Origin: Bacillus albus
GTDB taxonomy: Bacteria; Bacillota; Bacilli; Bacillales; Bacillaceae_G
Assembly (NCBI RefSeq): GCF_001884185.1
Contig: NZ_MAOE01000054.1
Coordinates: forward strand, 1-64,000
DNA length: 64,000 bases
Reading direction: 5' to 3'
Position numbers and translations under genes: made by a program. This document shows, piece by piece, positions 40,459 to 49,128 of this stretch (position 1 is its first letter; each line of letters opens with the position of its first letter). The notes under the pieces were generated by a model. It worked only from the letters and a program-made list of their open reading frames with translations, did no database searches and had not been told where the DNA came from.

Positions 40459-41902
40459 AAAAGCGACGTTTGTAAACGTAGAGAAAAAGGCGATGTATAT
40501 AAATGGTGAGTGGATTACATTGCAAGAACAAATCGAAGTAAATAATCCAGCAACGAAAGAAATATTTGCAACGGTACCAAAGGGCGGGGTAACAGAGGCA
40601 AAGCAAGCTGTTGATGCTGCCCATGAAGCTTTTAAATCATGGTCTAAGTTAACAGCAGCAGATCGTGCAATGAAGTTAAAAAAATGGTTCACACTTATTG
40701 ATGAAAATAAAGAAGAGATTGCAGCGATTATGACGAGAGAACAAGGAAAGCCATTTGCAGAAGCGCTTGGTGAAGTGAATTATGCAAATAGTTTTGTTGA
40801 ATGGTATGCAGAAGAAGGAAAACGCGTATACGGTGAAATGATTCCTGCTTCTCATCCGAATAAACGTATTTTAGTTATGAAGCAACCTGTTGGGGTTATG
40901 GCAGCTATTACACCTTGGAACTTCCCGGCCGCTATGATTACGAGAAAGGTAGCACCGGCGCTTGCAGCAGGATGTACGGCAGTTGTAAAACCTGCAAGTC
41001 AAACGCCGTTAACTGCGCTTAAATTGGCTGAATTAGCTCATGAAGCGGACATTCCAAAAGGTGTAATAAATATTGTAACAGGTAGTGCGAAAGCAATTGC
41101 GGATACGTGGATGGAAGATGGACGTGTTCGAAAGGTTTCCTTTACAGGATCAACGGAAATTGGGAAGGAATTAATGGCCAGTGCTGCACAAACGATGAAA
41201 AAGGTTTCACTTGAGTTAGGTGGTCACGCGCCGTTTATTGTTATGAACGATGCGGACTTAGATAAAGCGGTAGATGCGGTAATTGGTTCGAAATTCCGTA
41301 ACGCAGGACAAACGTGTATATGTACAAATCGAGTATTCGTTCAAGAAGAAGTATACGAAGTATTTGCAGAGAAGTTCCAAAAGGCAGTAGGGCAGTTGAA
41401 AGTAGGAGACGGTTTCGGTGACGGAACGACTGTAGGACCACTTATTGACGAGCATGCAGTTTCGAAAGTACAGGAACATATCGAAGATGCTATTAAACAA
41501 GGTGGAACAGTTTTATATGGTGGCCAAAAGGTTGCAGAGCTAGACGGACACTTTATGCAACCAACTGTAATTGGATTAGCAAATGATACGATGCTTTGTA
41601 TGAATGAAGAAACATTTGGACCAGTTGCACCAGTTGCGAAATTTAAAACAGTGCAAGAAGTAATTGAACGTGCAAATCATACACCATATGGCTTGGCTGC
41701 TTATATTTTCACAAAAGATATTAGTCAAGCATTCCAAATTAGCGAAGCGTTAGAGTACGGTATTATCGGATTAAATGATGGACTTCCATCAGTTGCACAA
41801 GCACCATTCGGTGGTTTTAAAGAAAGTGGTATTGGCCGTGAAGGAGGCCATTTCGGTATCGAGGAATATTTAGAAATTAAATATATTTCATTAGGGCTAT
41901 AA
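40451..41902 (+). CDS. gabD: Succinate-semialdehyde dehydrogenase
   Basis: The 483-residue aldehyde dehydrogenase oxidises succinic semialdehyde to succinate. It has PWNFPAAMITRKVAPAL, SFTGSTEIGKEL, the general base Glu in LELGGHAPF and catalytic Cys289 in GQTCICTNR. The start is TTG at 40451, 9 nt after GAGGAGG, and overlaps the activator gene by 8 nt; the next ATG (40493) would remove 14 residues. Co-transcription with the activator gene is likely. Confidence 0.92.
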   Translation: MDKKATFVNVEKKAMYINGEWITLQEQIEVNNPATKEIFATVPKGGVTEAKQAVDAAHEAFKSWSKLTAADRAMKLKKWFTLIDENKEEIAAIMTREQGKPFAEALGEVNYANSFVEWYAEEGKRVYGEMIPASHPNKRILVMKQPVGVMAAITPWNFPAAMITRKVAPALAAGCTAVVKPASQTPLTALKLAELAHEADIPKGVINIVTGSAKAIADTWMEDGRVRKVSFTGSTEIGKELMASAAQTMKKVSLELGGHAPFIVMNDADLDKAVDAVIGSKFRNAGQTCICTNRVFVQEEVYEVFAEKFQKAVGQLKVGDGFGDGTTVGPLIDEHAVSKVQEHIEDAIKQGGTVLYGGQKVAELDGHFMQPTVIGLANDTMLCMNEETFGPVAPVAKFKTVQEVIERANHTPYGLAAYIFTKDISQAFQISEALEYGIIGLNDGLPSVAQAPFGGFKESGIGREGGHFGIEEYLEIKYISLGL

Positions 41903-41910
41903 GGTAGTAT

Positions 41911-41950
41911 ACTAGAATCTCTATAAGGTAACAGAGAAGGAGAGTCTAGT
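41911..41950 (+). promoter_or_regulatory. Inverted repeat covering the SMR ribosome site
   Basis: ACTAGA (41911-41916) / TCTAGT (41945-41950) and TCTCT / AGAGA fold the sequence immediately before the start codon, with AGAAGGAGA in the 3' part. It could hide the ribosome site. Confidence 0.45.
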
Positions 41951-42274
41951 ATGATATATTGGCTATTATTACTCGTAACAATTATTTTTGAAGTAGCTGG
42001 AACAATTGCGATGAAATTATCGAATGGTTTAACAAAGCTCGTTCCAAGTGTACTTATTTTTGTATTTTATGGAATTTGTTTCAGCGTATTTGCCATCGTT
42101 GTCAAAAAAATTCATTTAAGTATCGCTTATGCTATTTGGTCTGGCGTAGGAACATTACTTATTACAATCATTAGCGTATATTTCTTTAAAGAGCACATTA
42201 GCTTATTCCAAGCGTTTTGTATTCTCTTTATCGTTTTAGGAGTAATTGGACTTAAGGTTTCATCGGCATCATAA
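41951..42274 (+). CDS. Small multidrug resistance (SMR) family transporter
   Basis: The 107-residue protein has four transmembrane helices and the essential Glu14 in IIFEVAGT, plus the SIAYAIWSGVGT signature (about 57-68) of EmrE/QacC-type transporters. It acts as a dimer exchanging protons for cationic drugs or guanidinium-like compounds. A single gene of the pair type; no second SMR subunit lies beside it. GAAGGAGA supports the start. Confidence 0.92.
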   Translation: MIYWLLLLVTIIFEVAGTIAMKLSNGLTKLVPSVLIFVFYGICFSVFAIVVKKIHLSIAYAIWSGVGTLLITIISVYFFKEHISLFQAFCILFIVLGVIGLKVSSAS

Positions 42275-42308
42275 AAGGCTATCTTCCGGTGTGGAAGATA
42301 GCCTTTTA
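42272..42308. terminator. Bidirectional terminator, SMR / aminopeptidase
   Basis: AAAAGGCTATCTTCC / GGAAGATAGCCTTTT, 15-bp perfect stem, 5-nt loop, serving the two convergent genes. Confidence 0.94.
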
Positions 42309-42314
42309 TTTGTA

Positions 42315-43544
42315 TTAAAATGCCCAGTTACCTTTACGGAAGATTGGTTCATGTCTTCCATCATCTGTAATACCGTCGATATCAAGCTCGGCTGATCCGA
42401 TCATGAAGTCGTTATGTGTAATACTAGTGTTTGCTCCGTTTTCAGCAAGCTCTTCTTTAGACATTGTTTTTCCGCCAACTAAGTTGAAAGCATAAGCACT
42501 TCCGATTGCAAGGTGGCAAGATGCGTTTTCATCAAATAGCGTATTGTAGAATAAAATATTTGTGTTTGAAATTGGTGAGTCATGAGGTACTAAAGCCACT
42601 TCACCTAAGAAGTGAGAACCTTCATCTGTTTCTACTAAATGTTTTAAAGCCTCTTCACCAGTTTCAGCTTTATAGTCTACGATGCGTCCGTTTTCAAATG
42701 TTAACGTGAAGTTATCGATAATGTTACCTGCAAATGCTAACGGTTTTGTACTAGATACTTGACCGTTTACACCTGTTTTAAGCGGCATTGTAAATACTTC
42801 TTCAGTTGGAATGTTCGCCATAAATGGTACGTTCTTTTCATTTAAGCTACCAGCACCAGCCCATACATGCTTTTCTGGAAGTTCGATCGTTAAATCTGTT
42901 CCAGGACCTGTATAGTGAAGAGCTTTATAATGTTTTTCATTTAAGTAATCAACTTTTGTATGTAACGTTTTATCGTGTTCTTTCCATGCTTCCACAGGAT
43001 TTTCTAAATCAGCACGAGTAGCTTTGAAAATAGCATCCCATAGTTTTGCTTCTCGTTCTTCTGGTGCAACGTCAGGGAATACTTTCGCAGCCCATTCTTT
43101 CGTAGGGACAGAAATGACACACCAGCTTACTTTATCAGCTTGTACGTAATCACGGTATACTTTCATTGCTTCACCAGCTACTTTATGAGCTGTTGCGATA
43201 CGCGTTGCTTCTACACCTTTTAATAAATCCGGGTTTTCTGCGTAAATAGACATAAATGCAGCGCCTTCTTTTGCTAATTCTTCACGAGCGTGTGCTTTCC
43301 AAGATGGGAACTCAGCGAATGCTTCTTCAGGAGCTAGATCGAACTTTAAGCGTGTTAACGTCTCATCATTCCAATCCACATATACGTGTTTTGCACCAGA
43401 TTTATATGCTTTTTCTGTAACGAGTCGTACAAATTGTACAGCTTCAAGAGGTGCACTAATTGATAGTGTTTGTCCTGGTTGAATATTAACACCAACATTG
43501 ACTGCAAGGGCAGCATATTTCTCTAACGTTTGTTCAAATGACAT
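42315..43544 (-). CDS. ampS: M29 family aminopeptidase (AmpS-like)
   Basis: The 409-residue metallopeptidase of family M29 (thermophilic aminopeptidase T, AmpS) begins MSFEQTLEKYAALAVNVGVNIQ. The C-terminal half holds the metal-binding region with NIPTEEVFTMP, ETDEGSHFLGEVALV, HLAIGSAYAF and NGANTSITHNDFMIG. Start ATG 43544 with AAAGGAGA upstream; a longer frame opens upstream but is hydrophobic and non-homologous. It likely removes N-terminal residues from peptides in the cytosol. Confidence 0.92.
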   Translation of the reverse strand: MSFEQTLEKYAALAVNVGVNIQPGQTLSISAPLEAVQFVRLVTEKAYKSGAKHVYVDWNDETLTRLKFDLAPEEAFAEFPSWKAHAREELAKEGAAFMSIYAENPDLLKGVEATRIATAHKVAGEAMKVYRDYVQADKVSWCVISVPTKEWAAKVFPDVAPEEREAKLWDAIFKATRADLENPVEAWKEHDKTLHTKVDYLNEKHYKALHYTGPGTDLTIELPEKHVWAGAGSLNEKNVPFMANIPTEEVFTMPLKTGVNGQVSSTKPLAFAGNIIDNFTLTFENGRIVDYKAETGEEALKHLVETDEGSHFLGEVALVPHDSPISNTNILFYNTLFDENASCHLAIGSAYAFNLVGGKTMSKEELAENGANTSITHNDFMIGSAELDIDGITDDGRHEPIFRKGNWAF

Positions 43545-43625
43545 ATGTATAATCTCCTTTAATTTGAAAGATTTCTTACTATATATAATACAAGAAAATT
43601 CAAAAAATATATATAAATATAGCGT

Positions 43626-43656
43626 AAAAAGAGAGCTCAAAATATATTGAGCTCTC
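43626..43656 (-). terminator. Terminator after the deacetylase gene
   Basis: On the minus strand GAGAGCTCAA / TTGAGCTCTC with 6-nt loop is followed by TTTTTACG. Confidence 0.88.
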
Positions 43657-43660
43657 ATCG

Positions 43661-44743
43661 TTATTTAATAGAAGAAGCAAATTGTTCTACAGTCGTAGAA
43701 TTGTGTATGCGAACACGCTTCATTTTTAACAACTCATCGGGTTCACCTTTTGTAATGAATTTTCCGGGTTTTGTTGTCGTCGCAAATTGATAATATTTCT
43801 TCGTTTCTGCAACGACTTTATCATCTACATGACCGAATGGATAAGCAACTGCAATAACAGGCTTACCTGTTATTTTCTCTAGCTTTTCCTTTGATTCTTT
43901 TAATTCTTTTTCATAGTTTGTAATTTTCGGCAAGTCTGCATGTGTTGCAGTATGGGATTGCATAGAGAAAATGCCGGAATCTACCATTTCTTTTATGTCA
44001 GATGTAGACAGTGATCCTTCTACATCAACGTTATCAACAATCATATATTCTGTTGCTGTAGGTTTAAACGTATCGTCTTTTAGCTTTTGTAAAACATGAA
44101 ATGCATTCATATTATTTTTCATACCGTCATCAAATGTAACGAAGATAGGTTTATTTACTTTATTAATATCGCCCCAACGTTCGAAAGTTAGTAACGTATA
44201 GCCGTTGTCCTTTAAATATTTCATTTGTGCTTCAAAGTTAGCAGGTGATACGAATAAATCTTTAATGCCTTGTCCGTGATAATCATCGATTGCATGATAC
44301 ATAAGAACGGGAACCTTTTGCTCGAAAGTAATAGTAGATTTTGTGAGCGGAATGGTTTTCCCATCTTCTTTTATTCCCGCTGCTTCGATTTGGAACTCAC
44401 CGCGTTTTCCTTCAAATTCTTTTATGTCAAAAGGAAGTGAAAATTGCTTTTCCCTTTCTTTTGAAGATAAGGATTTAGCAGTTTCCTTTCCGTCAGCAGT
44501 TCGCCAAATTTTATATTGTACCTCAGTTAAAGTATCTTTTATATCTGCCATGTGAATAGTAGTGTTAGTAGATTCATATGTAATTGGGTTATAAGAAATT
44601 TTCCCTTGTTCTTGTACGGTCACTTCTTGTTTCTTAGTCTCTTGAACCTTTTTCTCTTTTTTAGGCTCTTGACTTACATTGCTAGTAGTACAACCTGCTA
44701 GAATAGCAGATGTGCATAAAGCGATTGCTGCGTATTTTTTCAT
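43661..44743 (-). CDS. Polysaccharide deacetylase lipoprotein
   Basis: The 360-residue lipoprotein has lipobox ILAGC (Cys18), a Lys/Glu-rich linker, a beta-rich N-terminal domain and a NodB homology domain. Motifs are VTFDDGMKNN (catalytic Asp-Asp), QSHTATHADL (zinc His pair), and AYPFGHVDD. PVLMYHAI resembles the PgaB/IcaB type. It is anchored outside the membrane and probably de-N-acetylates a cell-surface glycan. AAGGTGA supports the start. Confidence 0.9.
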   Translation of the reverse strand: MKKYAAIALCTSAILAGCTTSNVSQEPKKEKKVQETKKQEVTVQEQGKISYNPITYESTNTTIHMADIKDTLTEVQYKIWRTADGKETAKSLSSKEREKQFSLPFDIKEFEGKRGEFQIEAAGIKEDGKTIPLTKSTITFEQKVPVLMYHAIDDYHGQGIKDLFVSPANFEAQMKYLKDNGYTLLTFERWGDINKVNKPIFVTFDDGMKNNMNAFHVLQKLKDDTFKPTATEYMIVDNVDVEGSLSTSDIKEMVDSGIFSMQSHTATHADLPKITNYEKELKESKEKLEKITGKPVIAVAYPFGHVDDKVVAETKKYYQFATTTKPGKFITKGEPDELLKMKRVRIHNSTTVEQFASSIK

Positions 44744-44784
44744 AAAATCACCTTCTATTGTGTATTATGTTGCATTCTTACATT

Positions 44785-44817
44785 TAAAATCCCCACCGCT
44801 GTAAGAGAGGTGGGGAT
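44785..44817 (-). terminator. Hairpin between the small membrane gene and the deacetylase gene
   Basis: ATCCCCACC / GGTGGGGAT with an 11-nt loop; on the minus strand the tail is TTTTAAAT, a weak terminator for the 57-residue gene. Confidence 0.6.
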
Positions 44818-44892
44818 ATACCCTTGTTCATCATAGCATTTGAAGAATATGAGGGAAATATGATTTTTAGGAGGAGCTATTAGAGCGATAGA

Positions 44893-45066
44893 TTAATGAC
44901 TTTGAATAGATGTATTTTTTTGTTTCTTATTAGAATTAATTATAATATAACCTACTACAAAGATAAGAGGAATAATGAATACATAGATAGGCATTCCCCA
45001 TACATAATAGCTTTTCAAGGTTAAGACTAGTAAATGTAAGAAATCAAAAAGGGCGTGAATTTTCAT
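44893..45066 (-). CDS. Small membrane protein, 57 residues
   Basis: It begins MKIHALFDFLHLLVLTLK and has one strong (about 29-45) and one amphipathic hydrophobic segment, then a short polar tail (NSNKKQKNTS). ATG 45066 follows GGAGG by 5 nt; a TTG at 45078 overlaps that site. No family recognised. Confidence 0.65.
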   Translation of the reverse strand: MKIHALFDFLHLLVLTLKSYYVWGMPIYVFIIPLIFVVGYIIINSNKKQKNTSIQSH

Positions 45067-45279
45067 AAGGTCCTCCAATAAGTTTTTTACAAATTATAAC
45101 ATTTGAAGTTTGTTATTTGTATAATTTGGAAAGTGATTTAAGCTAATTTTAAAGTAAGAAGACTTATTAATGTACAATTTTGCATATGGATAACAAATTT
45201 ATTGTTATATAATGATTTTATAATATAATAAGAACGCTATAAAATTAAGTAAGAATAATGTACTGAGTGGAGAACAGAA

Positions 45280-45986
45280 ATGAAATATAAAAAAATAATA
45301 TATATCTTTTTCATATCGCTATTTATAGTTGGTTGTCAAAGTGAAGTGAGTAGAGCGAATAGTGTGGAAGAGTATATCCCATCGCATTTTATGAATGCGG
45401 AAGTGACGGCGGATATTATGACACTTGAGATGGATCGAGATACACGTGAAAAAGTAGAGGTTATTACTAAAAAGATGAGTGATCATGTGAAGAAGGATAA
45501 AGAGTGGTACATAAACTACATATCAGGGCATACAGATAAACAGGTGAAGCCGTATCATCCTAACTTTGGTATTACAGAAGAAGAATATAACTTTTTTAGG
45601 AGCGCTGTTGAGAATAGTAGTTTATCTAATACAAGTGATGGAAAGCTTCAATTTAAGCAAAAAAGTAATCATGAAATAGAAATTGTTTCAAGTAGAAACC
45701 TAGAACTATTCCAGCATCTAGTAATTGATACAGAGAAGAATATAATAAAAACTTCTTTTGGAGAATGTCAGTATGTTGGAGAAATAAAGCCATCTTCAGA
45801 AAAAAGAATATTAGGTCGAGTAAATGGAAACAATGGATGTTACAGAAAGAAAATTTAATCTATTTATTCTTCTTAGGAAAGCTTGAAGGAGAAGATAAAT
45901 CTGTTATGGTTATTTCAGTAAAAGGCATACACGAAGGAAAACTTATTAGTAAAGAGGAAGTAGTTGAATTCCGTTCGGTTTCATAA
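45280..45986 (+). pseudogene. Frameshifted lipoprotein gene
   Basis: The first frame (45280-45858) gives a lipoprotein with lipobox FIVGC (Cys19) and a charged body. It ends at a premature stop. The -1 frame continues with a natural-looking tail (SSKWKQWMLQKENLIYLFFL... to FRSVS, stop 45986). The two frames join at an A6 run at 45800-45805: with a seventh A the text would read PSSEKKNIRSSKWKQW without interruption. So a one-base deletion in an A7 tract, or a sequencing error, is likely. No family recognised; intact length would be about 235 residues. Confidence 0.65.
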
Positions 45987-45992
45987 AGAATC

Positions 45993-46032
45993 AAAAAAAT
46001 CACCTTACTTGTTAAAGTAAGGTGACTTTTTA
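45993..46032. terminator. Bidirectional terminator, lipoprotein / nucleoside transporter
   Basis: TCACCTTACTT (46000-46010) / AAGTAAGGTGA (46015-46025) with an A7 run on the left and T5 on the right. Confidence 0.92.
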
Positions 46033-47229
46033 TTAAATAAACAATCCAGCAATTGTTGCAGATAAAATAGAAGCAAGTGTTGATGCAAATAGCATTTTCC
46101 AACCAAATTTAGAAACGATGCTTCCTTGTTTTTCAGAAAGGGCACGGATTGTACCTACAATCGCACCAATTTGGCTAATACTTGCGAAGCTAATTAAGAA
46201 TACTGTAACGATTCCAACTGTACGTGGAGATAATGTTGCTGCAACATCTTTTAAATCAAGAATTGCTACAAACTCGTTTAATACAATCTTTGTACCCATA
46301 ATACCACCAGCTGGAATAATATCTTGAGTTGGAATACCCATTAAGAATGCGAATGGGGCAAGTATATAACCGAAGATTTGTTGTAACGTAACAGCATATC
46401 CCATTGCACCTGAAGCTGCACTAATTACGTAGTTTACAACTTCCATCACACCGATGAAGGCGATCATTAATGCGGCAACGATACCAGCTACTTTTAAACC
46501 ATCAAGCGCACCGTTAATCATTGCACCGATAAAACTGTCACCGAATAAAGTTCTATCAAATTTTTGAATCACTTCATCTTCTTTCTTCGTATCAACTGGT
46601 GTTAATAGCGAACAGACGATTAAGCTTGAGAATAAGTTTAGCGGAAGAGCTGCTAGTACATATTTCGCATCTAACATCATTACGTATGATGCTGTAACAG
46701 AAGCAGAAACTGAGCTCATCGCAGAACAACAAATGATAAACATACGGTTTTTATTGAAATGTTGTAAATCATTTTTAATAACGATTAACGCTTCACTTGA
46801 ACCGAAGAATACAGAGTTTACTGCGTGGAATGATTCAACACGTGGTAAACCAGTAATTTTTGAAATGGCACCGCCGACAACGCGAACGATGAATGGTAAA
46901 ACACCTAAGTAACTAAAGATAGAAAGTAGTGCTGAGAAAAATACGATAATTAATAGTACGTTTAAGAAAAAGACAAAATCTCTTTGAATTCCATTAAAGA
47001 GAAAATCGACACCTGTCGTACCAAGTTTAATTAGTTTGTTGAAAACTTTACCAATGAAAATAATGATTTGTTGACCAATCTTTGTGCCAAACATAAACCA
47101 ACCGATTAAAATTTGAAAACCAATCATAATAGCAATTGCACGGAAGTTGATTTTACTTTTGTTGTTTGACAAAGCAAAGCATAAACCTAAAACGACAAGA
47201 ATACCGATAATGCTCATTACATATTGCAT
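46033..47229 (-). CDS. nupC: CNT-family nucleoside transporter
   Basis: The 398-residue protein with about ten membrane segments matches concentrative nucleoside transporters. GGAISKITGLPRVESFHAVNSVFFGSSEA carries the family's substrate and sodium/proton site region, and FMGIPTQDI-type and GTKIVLNEFVA motifs follow. AAAGGGG precedes ATG 47229. Its leader holds a guanine-class riboswitch, so it is a purine nucleoside importer by inference. Confidence 0.9.
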   Translation of the reverse strand: MQYVMSIIGILVVLGLCFALSNNKSKINFRAIAIMIGFQILIGWFMFGTKIGQQIIIFIGKVFNKLIKLGTTGVDFLFNGIQRDFVFFLNVLLIIVFFSALLSIFSYLGVLPFIVRVVGGAISKITGLPRVESFHAVNSVFFGSSEALIVIKNDLQHFNKNRMFIICCSAMSSVSASVTASYVMMLDAKYVLAALPLNLFSSLIVCSLLTPVDTKKEDEVIQKFDRTLFGDSFIGAMINGALDGLKVAGIVAALMIAFIGVMEVVNYVISAASGAMGYAVTLQQIFGYILAPFAFLMGIPTQDIIPAGGIMGTKIVLNEFVAILDLKDVAATLSPRTVGIVTVFLISFASISQIGAIVGTIRALSEKQGSIVSKFGWKMLFASTLASILSATIAGLFI

Positions 47230-47349
47230 GTAGTTGCCCCTTTCAGAAGTTCGTATAAAGTTTGTACATAAAACGCTCGTTATATTACTAAAAATAAAAC
47301 AAAGAGGTTTTATGTCATACGTAAGATGTCTGACCTTTTAGAAAAATAA

Positions 47350-47413
47350 AAATAAAAAAAGACCCATATGGATTCACTTTCATCTATGAGAGAAAGCTAA
47401 TCAATATGAGTCC
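47350..47413 (-). terminator. Riboswitch terminator of nupC
   Basis: On the minus strand GGACTCATATTGATTAGC.. (from 47412) pairs with ..GAATCCATATGGGTCT, then T7. The competing antiterminator pairs the 3' P1 strand (ACTATGGGGAAAACTA, from 47456) with TTAGCTTTCTCTCATAG in the terminator 5' arm. Confidence 0.88.
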
Positions 47414-47446
47414 TTTTTTTGCACATAGGCTAATATTCATTAGTTT

Positions 47447-47518
47447 TCCCCATAGTCCAGCAATTTAAGGTTGCCGGGTAGAAACTCTCGATCCATATTA
47501 TCGAGTATATATGAGGTA
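47447..47518 (-). ncRNA. Purine riboswitch aptamer, guanine class, upstream of nupC
   Basis: Read on the minus strand it has P1 CCTCAT / ATGGGG, the ATATGGATCGAGAG and TTTCTACCCGG junction elements, and a C at the discriminator position (plus-strand G47455, in GGACTATGG). It therefore senses guanine or hypoxanthine. A promoter candidate is TTGACG at 47573-47568 on the minus strand. Confidence 0.93.
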
Positions 47519-47655
47519 ACATCGTCCGTATTAAATTAGTAGTAGCGTAACATTAACAGAGAACTATCGTCAATAGCTTTTTTTCTTCCAATAGAAATAG
47601 ACCATATAAGTATGATAAAATGTAACGCAGTGTTATGAAAAAGAGAGGTCGGAAA
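47519..47655. other. Divergent region nupC / rlmCD
   Basis: It holds the nupC promoter candidate (minus strand TTGACG at 47573-47568 with a weak -10) and, toward rlmCD, a possible -10 TATGAT at 47611-47616 without a clear -35. No ORF. Confidence 0.4.
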
Positions 47656-49032
47656 ATGAGTACAAAAATGACGCCACCAGTTGAAAAAAACGAGTTTATA
47701 GATGTAGTATTTGAAGATTTAACACATGATGGTGCCGGTGTTGCGAAAGTAAAAGGCTATCCTATTTTCGTTAAAAACGGATTACCAGGTGAAGAAGCAC
47801 AAATTAAAATTATTAAAGTGAAGAAAAACTTCGCATTCGGTCGTTTAATGAAGCTTCATACAGAGAGCCCATATCGTAAAGATGCAGAATGCCCAGTGTA
47901 CAATCAGTGCGGCGGTTGTCAGCTTCAGCATTTAACATATGAAGGACAATTACAAGCGAAAGAAAAACAAGTACGTGATGTTATGCAGCGCATCGGCGGA
48001 TTAAGTGATGTTCCTGTTCATCCTGTACTTGGCATGAAGAATCCGTGGGTATACCGTAACAAAGCACAAGTACCAATTGGAGAACGTGAAGGTGGACTTG
48101 TAGCTGGTTTCTATCGCCAAGGAACACATGACATTATTAATATGGAATCATGTTTAATTCAGGCAGAAGAAAACGATACATTAATTCAAGAAGTAAAACG
48201 TATTTGTGAAAAACATGGTATTTCGGCATACAACGAAGAGCGTAATAAAGGAACACTTCGTCACGTAATGGCGCGTTATGGACAAGTAACAGGGGAAATT
48301 ATGCTTGTCTTCATTACTCGTACAGCAGAACTACCAAACAAAAAAGCAATTATTGAAGAAATTGCTGCGAAATTCCCTGAAGTAAAATCGATTGTTCAAA
48401 ACGTAAACACGAAACGTACAAACGTAATCTTCGGAGACACAACGACAGTACTGTACGGATCAGAATATATTTATGACTTTATCGGTGACATTAAATTTGC
48501 GATTTCAGCACGTTCATTCTATCAAGTAAACCCAGAACAAACGAAAGTGCTGTACGATAAAACGTTAGAATACGCAAAATTAGATAGTAACGAAACAGTA
48601 ATTGATGCTTATTGCGGAATTGGATCAATCTCCTTATTCCTAGCACAAAAAGCGAAAAAAGTGTACGGCGTTGAAATCGTCCCGGAAGCAATCGAAGACG
48701 CAAACCGAAACGCAGCACTAAACAACATGACAAACGCTGAATTTGGCGTAGGAGAAGCAGAAGTAGTCATTCCAAAATGGTACAAAGAAGGCGTAATCGC
48801 TGACACCATGGTCGTAGATCCACCGCGTAAAGGTTGTGATGAGGCACTACTAAACACAATCATCGACATGAAACCAAAACGCGTCGTATACGTATCATGT
48901 AACCCAGCAACATTAGCACGTGACTTAAAAGTACTAGAAGAAGGCGGGTATAAAACGCAGGAAGTACAACCTGTTGATATGTTCCCGCATACGACTCATG
49001 TAGAGTGTGTAGCTTGGCTGAAGTTGGTATAA
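47656..49032 (+). CDS. rlmCD: 23S rRNA (uracil-C5) methyltransferase RlmCD
   Basis: The 458-residue SAM-dependent RumA/TrmA-type enzyme methylates 23S rRNA U747 and U1939 in Bacillus. It has an N-terminal TRAM domain (about 10-70) and 4Fe-4S ligands Cys79, Cys85, Cys88 and Cys166. The SAM motif [14 protein letters not shown] is near 316-329, and the catalytic Cys415 lies in [16 protein letters not shown] 47656 follows GAGAGGTCGG. In B. subtilis it lies right after dgkB; here 11 kb of other genes separate them. Confidence 0.93.
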   Translation: MSTKMTPPVEKNEFIDVVFEDLTHDGAGVAKVKGYPIFVKNGLPGEEAQIKIIKVKKNFAFGRLMKLHTESPYRKDAECPVYNQCGGCQLQHLTYEGQLQAKEKQVRDVMQRIGGLSDVPVHPVLGMKNPWVYRNKAQVPIGEREGGLVAGFYRQGTHDIINMESCLIQAEENDTLIQEVKRICEKHGISAYNEERNKGTLRHVMARYGQVTGEIMLVFITRTAELPNKKAIIEEIAAKFPEVKSIVQNVNTKRTNVIFGDTTTVLYGSEYIYDFIGDIKFAISARSFYQVNPEQTKVLYDKTLEYAKLDSNETVIDAYCGIGSISLFLAQKAKKVYGVEIVPEAIEDANRNAALNNMTNAEFGVGEAEVVIPKWYKEGVIADTMVVDPPRKGCDEALLNTIIDMKPKRVVYVSCNPATLARDLKVLEEGGYKTQEVQPVDMFPHTTHVECVAWLKLV

Positions 49033-49036
49033 TAGG

Positions 49037-49076
49037 AAAGCAGTTGATATAGGAAAATCTATACCATCTGCTTTTT
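49037..49076 (+). terminator. Terminator after rlmCD
   Basis: AAAGCAG and ATATAG pair with CTATA and CTGCTTT, with T5. Confidence 0.8.
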
Positions 49077-49128
49077 GGTTTATTGAGAGTTTGAAATTGT
49101 ATTCATAGTGAGAGGATTTGAATTTGAA

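Noticed and set aside
45800-45806. Programmed -1 frameshift at AAAAAAG
   Set aside because: The heptamer is not in the A-AAA-AAG phase needed for tandem slippage in the reading frame, so mutation or transcriptional slippage is more likely.
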